From positions 1-64,000 of the forward strand of contig CADCUI010000074.1 in assembly GCA_902805845.1 (NCBI GenBank): a DNA stretch of 64,000 bases, given 5' to 3'. This document shows positions 29,333-37,100 of this stretch, in pieces (the first letter of the stretch is position 1; each line of letters opens with the position of its first letter). The notes under the pieces are model-generated. The model saw only the letters and a program-made list of their open reading frames with translations, did not search any database and was not told the DNA's origin. The position numbers were made by a program, and so were the translations under genes. This stretch comes from an uncultured Nocardioidaceae bacterium (GTDB taxonomy: Bacteria; Actinomycetota; Actinomycetes; Propionibacteriales; Nocardioidaceae).

Positions 29333-29899
29333 GTGACCCGAAAGTCCGCCCGCCGCGAGGAGCTGGCCCAGGCTGCGACCGACTACGTCATGCGGCAGGG
29401 GCTCATCGGGCTCAGCCTCCGCCCGCTCGGAGCGGCGATCGGGACCAGCGACCGGATGCTGCTGTACCACTTCCGGGACAAGGACGACCTGGTCTCGACG
29501 ATCCTGCGGGTCGCCATCGACCAGGGAGTCGCGGAGATCCGGGCGCTGCAGGTGTCCTCGACGGTCCACGAGGCGGTCCTGGGCCTGTGGAGGGCCGCGA
29601 GGACCGGGCTGCTGGAGCGGTGCCAGCTGATCTACGTGCAAGCGGCGGCGGAGGGGCTGCTCGGTCACGAGCCCTACCTCACCGTCGTGCGTGAGGCCAA
29701 CGGGCGCTGGCTGGAGGCGGTCGTGGACCACCTGTCCCGTGCCGGTTGCCCCCCGGACCGGGCTCGGCAAGCGGCCTTCCTCGTCATCGCGACCTTCATG
29801 GGGCTCCACCTCGACCTGCCCCTCACGCGCGACGACCCGTCGCTCGACCGTGCGGTCACCGACCTGGCCGACTCGGTCGCCGCGATCGCCGGCTCCTGA
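29333..29899 (+). CDS. TetR-family regulator, probably of the SMR pump
   Basis: 188 aa. N-terminal HTH domain with LGAAIGTSDRMLLYHFRDKDDLVSTILR (shown here only as the region at residues about 32-59), followed by a variable ligand-binding domain. Divergent from the SMR gene. The GTG at 29333 has little ribosome-site signal. It is followed by three 22-bp tandem repeats and convergent mutY. Confidence 0.9.
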   Translation: MTRKSARREELAQAATDYVMRQGLIGLSLRPLGAAIGTSDRMLLYHFRDKDDLVSTILRVAIDQGVAEIRALQVSSTVHEAVLGLWRAARTGLLERCQLIYVQAAAEGLLGHEPYLTVVREANGRWLEAVVDHLSRAGCPPDRARQAAFLVIATFMGLHLDLPLTRDDPSLDRAVTDLADSVAAIAGS

Positions 29900-29910
29900 C
29901 CCCGTCCCGC

Positions 29911-29976
29911 CGAGCCGCCCTCGATGCCTGCCCGAGCCGCCCTCGATGTCTGCCCGAGCCGCCCTCGATGCCTGCA
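29911..29976. repeat. Three 22-bp tandem units of a dispersed intergenic family
   Basis: Units at 29911-29932, 29933-29954 and 29955-29975 have core GAGCCGCCCTCGATG and differ in one or two bases. A reversed half-copy GGGCGGCTC at 29981-29989 can pair with them as a hairpin. It lies between the convergent ends of tetR and mutY. Related units occur at 35545-35600 and 55981-56040. Confidence 0.8.
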
Positions 29977-29993
29977 CGCGGGGCGGCTCGTGG

Positions 29994-30914
29994 TCAGGGC
30001 AGCGAGTAGCCGCCACCCTCGAGCGACACTGCCAGGCCGTCCTGCACCAGCGCGGCGAGACAGCGCTCCCGCTGCTCGGTAGGGCCCCACACGGCCGACA
30101 TCCGGCTCGGGTGCACCGGCTCCTCGGCCAGCCGCAGGACCTCGAGCAGGCGACCACGACACTGCCTGTCGGTGCCGGCGTAGGTCTGCGCCCGCCGTGC
30201 GGGACCGTCGTACGCCGGTCGTCCGCCGGTGTGCCAGCGACACAGGTCCTCGATCGGGCAGGCGGCGCAGCGTGGCGAGCCGGCGGTGCACACCAGGGCG
30301 CCGAGCTCCATCACGGCCACGGCCCACCTCGCGGCGACTGCCGGCTCCTCCGGCAGGACCTCCTCGGCCCGACCTCGTTCGGCGCGCGTCACCGAGGCGC
30401 CCGGCTGCTCGACACCGCCCAGTGACCGCGCGAGCACCCGCCGCACGTTGGTGTCGAGCACGGCGTGGCGGGCACCGAAGGCGAACGAGGCCACCGCGCT
30501 CGCGGTGTAGTCCCCCACTCCCGGAAGCGCGAGCAGCTCCTCGTAGCTCTCGGGCACCTCGCCGCCGTGCCGTTCGAGGATCGCGACGGCGGCGGCGTGC
30601 AGCCGCAGGGCCCGCCGCGGGTATCCCAGCCGCCCCCACGCCCGGACGGCCTCACCGGCTCCGGCGGCAGCGAGGTCGGCGGCCCTCGGCCATGCTTCCA
30701 GCCACGCCTCCCAGACCGGCAGCACGCGGACCACCGGCGTCTGCTGCAGCATGAACTCGGAGACGAGCACCCCCCAGGCGGTGGCGCCCGGCGAGCGCCA
30801 GGGCAGGTCCCTGGCATGGGCGTCGAACCACGGCAGAACCCGCTCGTGCAGCTGCGAGGCCGGGTGAACAGCTCGGTCGCTCGCCGGGTCGGGGGAGTCG
30901 TGCATGGGGTGCAC
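29994..30914 (-). CDS. mutY: A/G-specific adenine glycosylase
   Basis: 306 aa. Removes adenine mispaired with 8-oxoguanine. Helix-hairpin-helix LLALPGVGDYTASAVASFAFG with catalytic residues, QQTPVVRVLPVW near residue 57, and a C-terminal [4Fe-4S] cluster, C-x6-C-x2-C-x5-C in CTAGSPRCAACPIEDLC. GTG 30914 or ATG 30905 can start it. It lies in the same neighbourhood as disA/radA, as in mycobacteria. Confidence 0.95.
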   Translation of the reverse strand: MHPMHDSPDPASDRAVHPASQLHERVLPWFDAHARDLPWRSPGATAWGVLVSEFMLQQTPVVRVLPVWEAWLEAWPRAADLAAAGAGEAVRAWGRLGYPRRALRLHAAAVAILERHGGEVPESYEELLALPGVGDYTASAVASFAFGARHAVLDTNVRRVLARSLGGVEQPGASVTRAERGRAEEVLPEEPAVAARWAVAVMELGALVCTAGSPRCAACPIEDLCRWHTGGRPAYDGPARRAQTYAGTDRQCRGRLLEVLRLAEEPVHPSRMSAVWGPTEQRERCLAALVQDGLAVSLEGGGYSLP

Positions 30915-30980
30915 AGCCTACCGGCGGTGGCATTCGTCGCACCGGCGGTGTGGCTCCCCGGGTGAGACCGCCGTGGCCTC

Positions 30981-30986
30981 TACGGT
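30981..30986 (+). promoter_or_regulatory. Probable -10 box of a leaderless promoter
   Basis: TACGGT ends 7 nt before the GTG at 30994. Confidence 0.45.
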
Positions 30987-30993
30987 GGGCCGG

Positions 30994-31770
30994 GTGAGTC
31001 GCGTGGCGCGCCCTCGGGGGCCTCTCCCCAGACGCGTCTACTGGGTGCGGCGCCTGCTCGTGCTGGTCCTGGTGCCCGCCCTGTTGGTCGGTTCGGTGGT
31101 CGGCATCGCTCATCTCCTCGGGAGCCGGACCGGGACCGACGCGGCCGTACGGGTCGGCTCCGGCGCCGCTCGGGACACAGGCACAGCGGAGCCCACGCCG
31201 ACCTCGGCAGGCGCGAAGCCGTCACCGACGCTCTCGGCGACGAGCGGACCCACGACGAAGTCACCTCGCGGGCTGCCGCAGCCGGACGGACCCTGCCGGC
31301 CCGACGACGTGCTCGTCACTCCACGGCTGCCCGACCCGCACGCCGGTGCGCCGGTGTCGGTCGTGCTCCTGCTCACCACCCTGGAGAGCGACGCGTGCAC
31401 CTTCGACGTCGACTCGGAGTCGGTGTTCCTCACCGTGTCCGCCGAGGACGGCCCGATGTGGTCCAGCCAGCAGTGCCCGACGGCCATCCCGACCACCACG
31501 GTGGTGCCGCGCCGTGAGCGGGCGGCGCGCGTGCTCGTCACCTGGCACGGCCGGGAGAGCGACCCCACGTGCTCGGAGTACAGCCCCTGGGTGCTCGCAG
31601 GGGAGTACGTCGCCAGCGCGGTTGCGCGCGGATCGGTGTCACCGATCGACGTCGGGTTCGTGCTGCTGCCGGCCGAGCGCCCGACCGTCACGATCACCCC
31701 GACCCCCACGGCGACGCCGACGGAGGGCTCGGACACGGGGCGGGGCCGCGACGGCGAACGCCGGCGTTGA
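30994..31770 (+). CDS. Membrane-anchored extracellular protein, function unknown
   Basis: 258 aa. A basic start, one hydrophobic anchor (about residues 18-40), a Thr/Ser/Pro linker (65-100), a folded region with four cysteines (C102, C138, C160, C190 approximately) and a second Thr/Pro-rich tail. No family was recognised. It is in the position of Rv3587c, a membrane protein near disA in mycobacteria. GTG 30994 was preferred because it follows TACGGT by 7 nt. It converges with disA. Confidence 0.75.
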   Translation: MSRVARPRGPLPRRVYWVRRLLVLVLVPALLVGSVVGIAHLLGSRTGTDAAVRVGSGAARDTGTAEPTPTSAGAKPSPTLSATSGPTTKSPRGLPQPDGPCRPDDVLVTPRLPDPHAGAPVSVVLLLTTLESDACTFDVDSESVFLTVSAEDGPMWSSQQCPTAIPTTTVVPRRERAARVLVTWHGRESDPTCSEYSPWVLAGEYVASAVARGSVSPIDVGFVLLPAERPTVTITPTPTATPTEGSDTGRGRDGERRR

Positions 31771-31821
31771 CGACGACGGCGTCCCGGCGCGGGTGCTCGG
31801 AGGGTCGGAGGGTCGGAGGGG

Positions 31822-32907
31822 TCAGACGTAGCGCTCGAGGATGCTCGACTCGGCGAGCCTGGACAGTCCTTCGCGGACACTGCGCGCGCGAAGCTCGCCC
31901 ACCCCCTCGACGGCCTGGAGGTCGTCGACGCTGGCCGCAAGGAGCTTCTGCAGCCCCCCGAAGTGCTCGACGAGCCGCTCGACGACCGGCGCGGGCAGCC
32001 GTGGGACCCGCGCGAGCAGCCGGTAGCCGCGCGGTGAGGCGGGGCTGTCGAGGTGCTCGTTGGCGCCCAGCCCCAACGCCACTGACACGGCGTTGACGTC
32101 GACCAGGTCGGTCGCATTGAGCTCCTCGAGGTTGTGCAGCACCCGCTCCGGCGTGCGTCCCTTCTTGCCGGTCGGCAGGTAGTCACGCACCACGAGCTCG
32201 CGGTCGGCGTCGACCCCGGTGACCAGCTCCTCGAGCTGCAACGAGAGCAGCCGGCCGTCGGTGCCCAGCTCCAGGACGTAGTCCTCGATCTCGCGGGCGA
32301 TCCGGGTCACCATCTCGAGACGTTGTGCGACCACCGCGACGTCACGGGCCGTGACGAGGTCCTCGATCTCGAGGGCGGACAAGGTGCTGCTGACCTCGTC
32401 GAGGCGCATCTTGTAGCGCTCCAGCGTCGCCAGCGCCTGGTTGGCGCGGGAGAGGATCGATCCGGAGTCCTCGAGGACGTAGCGGGTCTCGCCGACGTAC
32501 AACGCGATGATCTGCATCGACTGCGACACCGAGATGACGGGGTAGCCGGTCATCCGGGCGACACGGTCCGCGGTGCGGTGGCGGGTGCCGGTCTCCTCGG
32601 AGTGGATGCTCTGGTCGGGCATCAGGTGGACGGCAGCACGCAGGATGCGCTGGGCGTCCCTGTCGAGGATGATCGCGCCGTCCATCTTTGCGAGCTCACG
32701 AAGACCCGTCGCCGAGAACGGCACCTCGAGGGTGAAACCAGCGCTGGAGATCGACTCGACCGTCCGGTCGGTGCCCAGCACGATGAGCGCGCCGGTCCGC
32801 CCACGCAGGATCCGCTCCAGGCCGTCCCGCAGCGAGGTCCCGGGCGCCACGTTGGCCAGGGTGGCCCGGAGCCGGAGAGACTCGTCGGATCGTTCTGACG
32901 TTGACAC
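31822..32907 (-). CDS. disA: DNA-integrity scanning diadenylate cyclase
   Basis: 361 aa. Makes the second messenger c-di-AMP from ATP and scans DNA for branched structures. The catalytic DGA is at residues 76-78 and RHR at 109-111 in the DAC domain, followed by a helical spine and a C-terminal helix-hairpin-helix (SVDDLQAVEGVGELRARSV). The GTG start has GGAG upstream. It lies 59 nt downstream of radA on the same strand, so they probably form a DNA-repair operon. Confidence 0.97.
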   Translation of the reverse strand: MSTSERSDESLRLRATLANVAPGTSLRDGLERILRGRTGALIVLGTDRTVESISSAGFTLEVPFSATGLRELAKMDGAIILDRDAQRILRAAVHLMPDQSIHSEETGTRHRTADRVARMTGYPVISVSQSMQIIALYVGETRYVLEDSGSILSRANQALATLERYKMRLDEVSSTLSALEIEDLVTARDVAVVAQRLEMVTRIAREIEDYVLELGTDGRLLSLQLEELVTGVDADRELVVRDYLPTGKKGRTPERVLHNLEELNATDLVDVNAVSVALGLGANEHLDSPASPRGYRLLARVPRLPAPVVERLVEHFGGLQKLLAASVDDLQAVEGVGELRARSVREGLSRLAESSILERYV

Positions 32908-32966
32908 GAAGGGCTCCCGGGGATGGCGTGGCCACGGCGTACGCGGTGCCGCCGAGTCTAGTGCGG

Positions 32967-34367
32967 TCAGGGCCTGCGGCGGCTCACCGTGAGGTCGAGC
33001 ACCCGCAGCGCCGTCCGGAGGTCAGGGGCGGCGAGGACCTCGAGCCCGTCGACCTGCGGTGCGGCGTTGCCGCGCTCCGCGGGCACGACGGCGAAGCCGA
33101 AGCCGATCCGCTGGGCCTCGGCGAGCCGGCGCTGCAGCTCGGGGACCCTCCGCAGCTCCCCGGCCAGGCCGATCTCGCCGATCGCGATCACCTCGGGTGG
33201 AACGACGAGGCCCTGGGCTGCGGACGCGATCGCGAGGGCGGTGGCGAGGTCGCCCGCCGGTTCATGCACGCGGGCGCCGCCGACGGTCGAGACGAAAACG
33301 TCCCTGCCGTGCAGCGGCACGGCCGCCCGCGCCTCCAGGACGGCGAGCACCATCGCGGCGCGGGCCGGGTCCAGCCCCGAGGTGGTACGGCGCGGCCGCT
33401 CCGCGCTGGTCGGGGCCACCAGCGCCTGGATCTCGGCCAGCAACGGCCGGCGCCCCTCGAGGGTGACCGACACGCAGGTGCCCGGGACGGGCTCGTGGTG
33501 CCGTGAGACGAACAGCCCGGAAGGGTCGGTGACGGCCGTGATCCCGTCCCCGGTCAGGTCGAAACAGCCCACCTCGTCGACCGGCCCGAACCGGTTCTTC
33601 ACCGCCCGGACCATGCGAAGCCGGGTGGCGCGCTCGCCCTCGAACTGGAGCACCACGTCGACGAGGTGCTCCAGCACCCGGGGGCCGGCGATGCCGCCCT
33701 CCTTGGTCACGTGCCCCACGAGCACCGTCGCCATGCCGCGGGTCTTCGCCTGACGCACCAGCGCAGCGGTCACCTCCTTGACCTGGCTGACACCCCCAGG
33801 CACCCCCTCGACACCTGCGGCGGAGATCGTCTGCACCGAGTCGACCACGAGCAGGTCCGGCCGGAGCTGCTCGACGTGGGTGAGCACCGCGCCGAGGTCG
33901 GTCTCGGCCGCCAGGTAGAGGTCGTGGTGGACCCCACGGCAACGGTCGGCGCGCAGCCTGACCTGGGCTGCCGACTCCTCTCCCGACACGTACAAGGTGC
34001 GACGCCCGCTGCGCGCCGTCTGGGCGGCGACCTCGAGCAGCAGCGTCGACTTCCCGACACCTGGCTCACCGGCGAGCAGCACCGCGGCGCCCGGCACGAG
34101 CCCCCCGCCGAGCACCCGGTCGAGCTCAGGCACGCCGCAGCTGTGGGACCTCGACTCCTCGATCGGAACCTGCCCGATGGGAATTGCTGGTGCGGTGACC
34201 GGCGACGCCGACGTACGGCTGCCCGACCGCGCCGGGGCGACCTCGCCCAGGCTTCCCCAGGCCTGGCAGGCGCCGCAGCGCCCTGCCCACTTCGCGGTCT
34301 CCCACCCGCACTCGCCGCACCGGTAACCGGCACGCTGACCGGCGCCGGGCCTCGCACTTCGACTCAT
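32967..34367 (-). CDS. radA: DNA repair protein RadA
   Basis: 466 aa. A RecA-like ATPase/helicase that processes recombination intermediates. An N-terminal C4 zinc finger (YRCGECGWETAKWAGRCGAC) is at residues about 15-34, Walker A GEPGVGKST near 100, the RadA-specific KNRFG near 255, and a C-terminal Lon-protease-like domain. ATG 34367 is 7 nt after TACCGT on the minus strand, suggesting a leaderless mRNA; ATG 34388 would add 7 residues. Confidence 0.96.
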   Translation of the reverse strand: MSRSARPGAGQRAGYRCGECGWETAKWAGRCGACQAWGSLGEVAPARSGSRTSASPVTAPAIPIGQVPIEESRSHSCGVPELDRVLGGGLVPGAAVLLAGEPGVGKSTLLLEVAAQTARSGRRTLYVSGEESAAQVRLRADRCRGVHHDLYLAAETDLGAVLTHVEQLRPDLLVVDSVQTISAAGVEGVPGGVSQVKEVTAALVRQAKTRGMATVLVGHVTKEGGIAGPRVLEHLVDVVLQFEGERATRLRMVRAVKNRFGPVDEVGCFDLTGDGITAVTDPSGLFVSRHHEPVPGTCVSVTLEGRRPLLAEIQALVAPTSAERPRRTTSGLDPARAAMVLAVLEARAAVPLHGRDVFVSTVGGARVHEPAGDLATALAIASAAQGLVVPPEVIAIGEIGLAGELRRVPELQRRLAEAQRIGFGFAVVPAERGNAAPQVDGLEVLAAPDLRTALRVLDLTVSRRRP

Positions 34368-34374
34368 GTCGGGG

Positions 34375-34380
34375 ACGGTA
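34375..34380 (-). promoter_or_regulatory. Probable -10 box of a leaderless radA promoter
   Basis: TACCGT on the minus strand ends 7 nt before the radA ATG. Confidence 0.45.
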
Positions 34381-34462
34381 GGTGACATGACCGACATTCC
34401 GCGGCGGCGCGCCCGTGTTGACCTCGGGCGGACGCGCCAGCCACGATGAGGCGTCTTGGAAC

Positions 34463-34490
34463 GATCCAGAGGCTGCGATCCAGAGGCTGC
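34463..34490. repeat. Tandem duplication of 14 bp before the LacI gene
   Basis: GATCCAGAGGCTGC is present twice (34463-34476 and 34477-34490), directly upstream of the GGGAG ribosome site. TTGACC at 34418-34423 and CACGAT at 34442-34447 upstream could be the promoter. Confidence 0.75.
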
Positions 34491-34500
34491 GAGGGAGCAG

Positions 34501-35526
34501 ATGCCGGGACGACACCGACCGATGGCGACGCTGGCCACTGTCGCGGCCGCCGCGGGTGTCTCCCGGCAGACCGTGTCGAATGCCCTCAACAGTCCGGACC
34601 TGCTCCGTCCCGAGACGCTCGAGCGCGTGCAGCAGGCGATCGACGATCTCGGCTACACGCCCAACCGTGCTGCCCGCAACCTGCGCACGCGGGCCTCGCA
34701 CCTGGTCGGCCTTCGCATCGAGCCGGCGCTGCAGGGCAACGCCAGCGGACTGATGGACCGGTTCCTGCACTCGCTGGTGGAGTCGTGCAAGGAGGCGGGG
34801 CTTCACGTGCTTCTGTTCGCCGCGGAGGACGTCAACGACCCGCTCGACGGCTACGACGCGCTCCTCGCATCCGCGGCGGTCGACGCCTTCGTGGTGACCG
34901 ACACCTATCGCGGCAACCCGCAGGCCGCCTGGCTCGAGGCACGCCAGGTGCCGTTCGTGGCCTTCGGCCGGCCCTGGGCGGAGCCGCACGCCCAGCACCC
35001 GTGGGTCGACGTCGACGGGCGCGCCGGAGTGGGCCTGGCGGTCGAGCACCTGGCCGACCGCGGCCACGAACGGATCGCGTGGGTGGGCTGGCAGAAGAGC
35101 TCCTACATCGGTGAGGACCGGCGCAGCGGCTGGCTCGACCGGATGCACCAGCGGGGGCTCCCGACCACGCGGCTCAGCGCACGCGGCGAGGACACCATCG
35201 AGTTCGGGCGCCGGGCGGCGCACGCGCTGGTCGAGGGCGAGCAGCCGACCGCGTTCCTGTGCGTCAGCGACACGGTGGCGATGGGGGTGCTGCAGGCCAT
35301 CGCCGACTGCGGTCGACGCCCGGGCGCCGACGACGTCGCGGTGGTGGGCTTCGACGACTCACTCGCAGCCCAGGTCATCCCGCCCGGACTCACCTCGGTG
35401 CGGCAGCCGCTGGAGGGAGTCGCCGTCGAGATCGTCCGGCTGCTCGAGGACCGGCTCGCGATGCGCGCAGTGGAGCACCCGCACGTCATCCTGGCTCCCG
35501 AGCTGCGGGTGCGGGGCACCTCCTGA
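34501..35526 (+). CDS. LacI-family transcription regulator
   Basis: 341 aa. N-terminal HTH MATLATVAAAAGVSRQTVSN with the hinge-helix region GYTPNRAARNLRTR, then a periplasmic-binding-type effector domain (FLCVSDTVAMGVLQAI, VVGFDDSLAAQVIPPGLTSVRQP). Such proteins usually control sugar genes, but no transporter or sugar enzyme is adjacent, so the target is unknown. ATG 34501 has GGGAG 5-8 nt upstream; ATG 34522 is a possible alternative. Confidence 0.93.
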   Translation: MPGRHRPMATLATVAAAAGVSRQTVSNALNSPDLLRPETLERVQQAIDDLGYTPNRAARNLRTRASHLVGLRIEPALQGNASGLMDRFLHSLVESCKEAGLHVLLFAAEDVNDPLDGYDALLASAAVDAFVVTDTYRGNPQAAWLEARQVPFVAFGRPWAEPHAQHPWVDVDGRAGVGLAVEHLADRGHERIAWVGWQKSSYIGEDRRSGWLDRMHQRGLPTTRLSARGEDTIEFGRRAAHALVEGEQPTAFLCVSDTVAMGVLQAIADCGRRPGADDVAVVGFDDSLAAQVIPPGLTSVRQPLEGVAVEIVRLLEDRLAMRAVEHPHVILAPELRVRGTS

Positions 35527-35544
35527 CGTCGTACCGCCTGCACC

Positions 35545-35600
35545 GAGGGCGGCTCGGCCGGACATGGAGGGCGGCTCGGCCGGACATGGAGGGCGGGTCA
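35545..35600. repeat. 22-bp tandem units of the dispersed intergenic family
   Basis: Two identical units (35545-35566 and 35567-35588, core GAGGGCGGCTCGG) and a partial third reach into the stop codon of the convergent methyltransferase gene. They are related to the repeats at 29911 (inverted) and 55981. Confidence 0.8.
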
Positions 35601-36302
35601 GTAGCGGCGCCACCACAGGTTGACCGCGTAGTCGACCGTGGTGCCCTGGTGCTCGGCCAGCGCGCGGTCGGCGCTGTCCGGGTCGAGCTCGATCCGGACC
35701 ACCGCCTCGAGGTCCCCCCGGGAGGCGAACCGCCACTCGATGTCCAGGGGCAGCCTGGACCAGCCGTGCGAGGACCAGAACCGCTCGACCGCGTCGGGGT
35801 CGACGGTCGGGTACGCCGCGCGGAACCATCGTCCGAACGTCGACCGGCGGGCGTCGTTGTCGATGACGAAGGCCGTACCTCCTCGCCGCACCACGCGCTC
35901 GAGCTCGTGCAGCCCGGGCTCGCACCCCGGACCGAAGAAGTAGGCCCAGCGGGCGTGGGCGACGTCCACCGAGGCCGGCGGCAGCGGGACGGCCTGGGCC
36001 GTGCCGTGGAGCACGCGGACCGACTTCAGCCCCTTGGTACGGCGACGCGCCATCGTGACCAGCGGCGGGTGCGGCTCGACCCCGACCACCGACCGTGCCA
36101 GCCGGGCGAAGCGGGGCAGGTGGTAGCCGCTGCCGCACCCCACGTCGAGGACGTCGCGGCCCGACCAGTCGGACACCGAACGCATCGCGGCGCCGATCAC
36201 GTCGTCGGGGTCGGCGGCGCGGTTCTCGACCTCGTAGATCCCAGGGTGCTGCCAGAGGTTCGGCGAGGGCACGACACCGGGCAGCCGGCCGCCGGAGAAC
36301 AC
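35598..36302 (-). CDS. Class I SAM-dependent methyltransferase
   Basis: 234 aa. Motif I DVLDVGCGSGYHLPRFA near residues 49-65, then VVGVEPHPPLVTMARRR and HGTAQAVPLPPASVDVAHARWAY read as a typical Methyltransf_11 fold with an FG-type post-II loop. The substrate cannot be told. It ends WWRR(Y). It starts 10 bp after the VOC gene on the same strand, so the two are probably an operon. Not in the mycobacterial synteny block. Confidence 0.85.
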   Translation of the reverse strand: MFSGGRLPGVVPSPNLWQHPGIYEVENRAADPDDVIGAAMRSVSDWSGRDVLDVGCGSGYHLPRFARLARSVVGVEPHPPLVTMARRRTKGLKSVRVLHGTAQAVPLPPASVDVAHARWAYFFGPGCEPGLHELERVVRRGGTAFVIDNDARRSTFGRWFRAAYPTVDPDAVERFWSSHGWSRLPLDIEWRFASRGDLEAVVRIELDPDSADRALAEHQGTTVDYAVNLWWRRY

Positions 36303-36312
36303 GCCGCTCGGC

Positions 36313-36945
36313 TCAGATGCGAACCAGGCCGGAGGGGGTGCTGATGTGCGCCGCGACGAGCCCGGGGACCCCGTCCACCCACTCGACCTTCACGTCCTCG
36401 AGGGGGCCCTCGACCGTCCGGCCCAGCCACTGGCTCACGCGGAGCGGCTCGCCGGCGATCTCCAGGCAGTCCAGGTGGAGCTCGCCCGATGCCCCCGCGC
36501 TCGGGTGGTCCCGCGCGTCGCAGAGCCACTGGACGAAGAACGGCAGCTGCGGGTCGGACTGCAGCCCCTTGACGCCGATCTGCTTCCAGCGCAGCTCGTG
36601 GCCGTCGGGCCGGAACCGGTTGCCCTCGACCGCGGGGCGACCCAGCCGCTGCTCGAGCGGCTCGATGTCGTCGACGGCGACGACCCAGCCGAGCCAACCG
36701 CCACCGAGGAGGGACCGGGTGCGCACGGCCTGCCCGAACGGCGCCTTGTCCGAGGCCGGGTGGTCGAGGACGCCGACGACCTCCAGGTAGGTGCCCTGGC
36801 TCAGGGGCAGGACCATGTTGCGCGTCCCGAACCGCGGGTGGATGCCGCCGTCGAGGAACGGTGCCCCGAGCAGCGCGCCCAGCCGCCGCGCGGTGCTGAG
36901 CAGCCCGTCCGGTCCGGCCGCGTACGAGAGATGGTCCAAACGCAT
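36313..36945 (-). CDS. VOC/glyoxalase-like domain protein
   Basis: 210 aa. The start MRLDHLSYAAGPDGL and GGIHPRFGTRNMVLPL, with TYLEVVGVLDHPA, match the glyoxalase-like (PF13468 type) family of the vicinal-oxygen-chelate fold. The substrate is unknown. ATG 36945 was chosen because it begins the family core and lies 6 nt after CACAAT on the minus strand; the frame stays open upstream. Probably cotranscribed with the methyltransferase that follows. Confidence 0.85.
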   Translation of the reverse strand: MRLDHLSYAAGPDGLLSTARRLGALLGAPFLDGGIHPRFGTRNMVLPLSQGTYLEVVGVLDHPASDKAPFGQAVRTRSLLGGGWLGWVVAVDDIEPLEQRLGRPAVEGNRFRPDGHELRWKQIGVKGLQSDPQLPFFVQWLCDARDHPSAGASGELHLDCLEIAGEPLRVSQWLGRTVEGPLEDVKVEWVDGVPGLVAAHISTPSGLVRI

Positions 36946-36951
36946 TCCGTC

Positions 36952-36957
36952 ATTGTG
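36952..36957 (-). promoter_or_regulatory. Probable -10 box of a leaderless promoter before the VOC gene
   Basis: CACAAT on the minus strand ends 6 nt before the ATG at 36945. Confidence 0.45.
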
Positions 36958-37100
36958 ACCCGGCTTGTTTGGTGTGCCGACGCCGGGGTACTCGGTCGGG
37001 CTCCCGCCTCCGGAACGGGACCTTGTGCGAGCCGCCGTCGGACGGTTGAGTGGGCACCGGGGCATTCGCAGGGCCGGCAGGTCCGCCAGGAGGCGTCGAC

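Noticed and set aside
29911-29976. A CRISPR-like array
   Set aside because: The 22-bp units are directly adjacent with no unique spacers, and no cas genes are nearby.
37050-37100. An upstream GTG start for the EF-G-like gene
   Set aside because: GTG 37101 has AGGAGG at the right distance; the upstream GTG has none.
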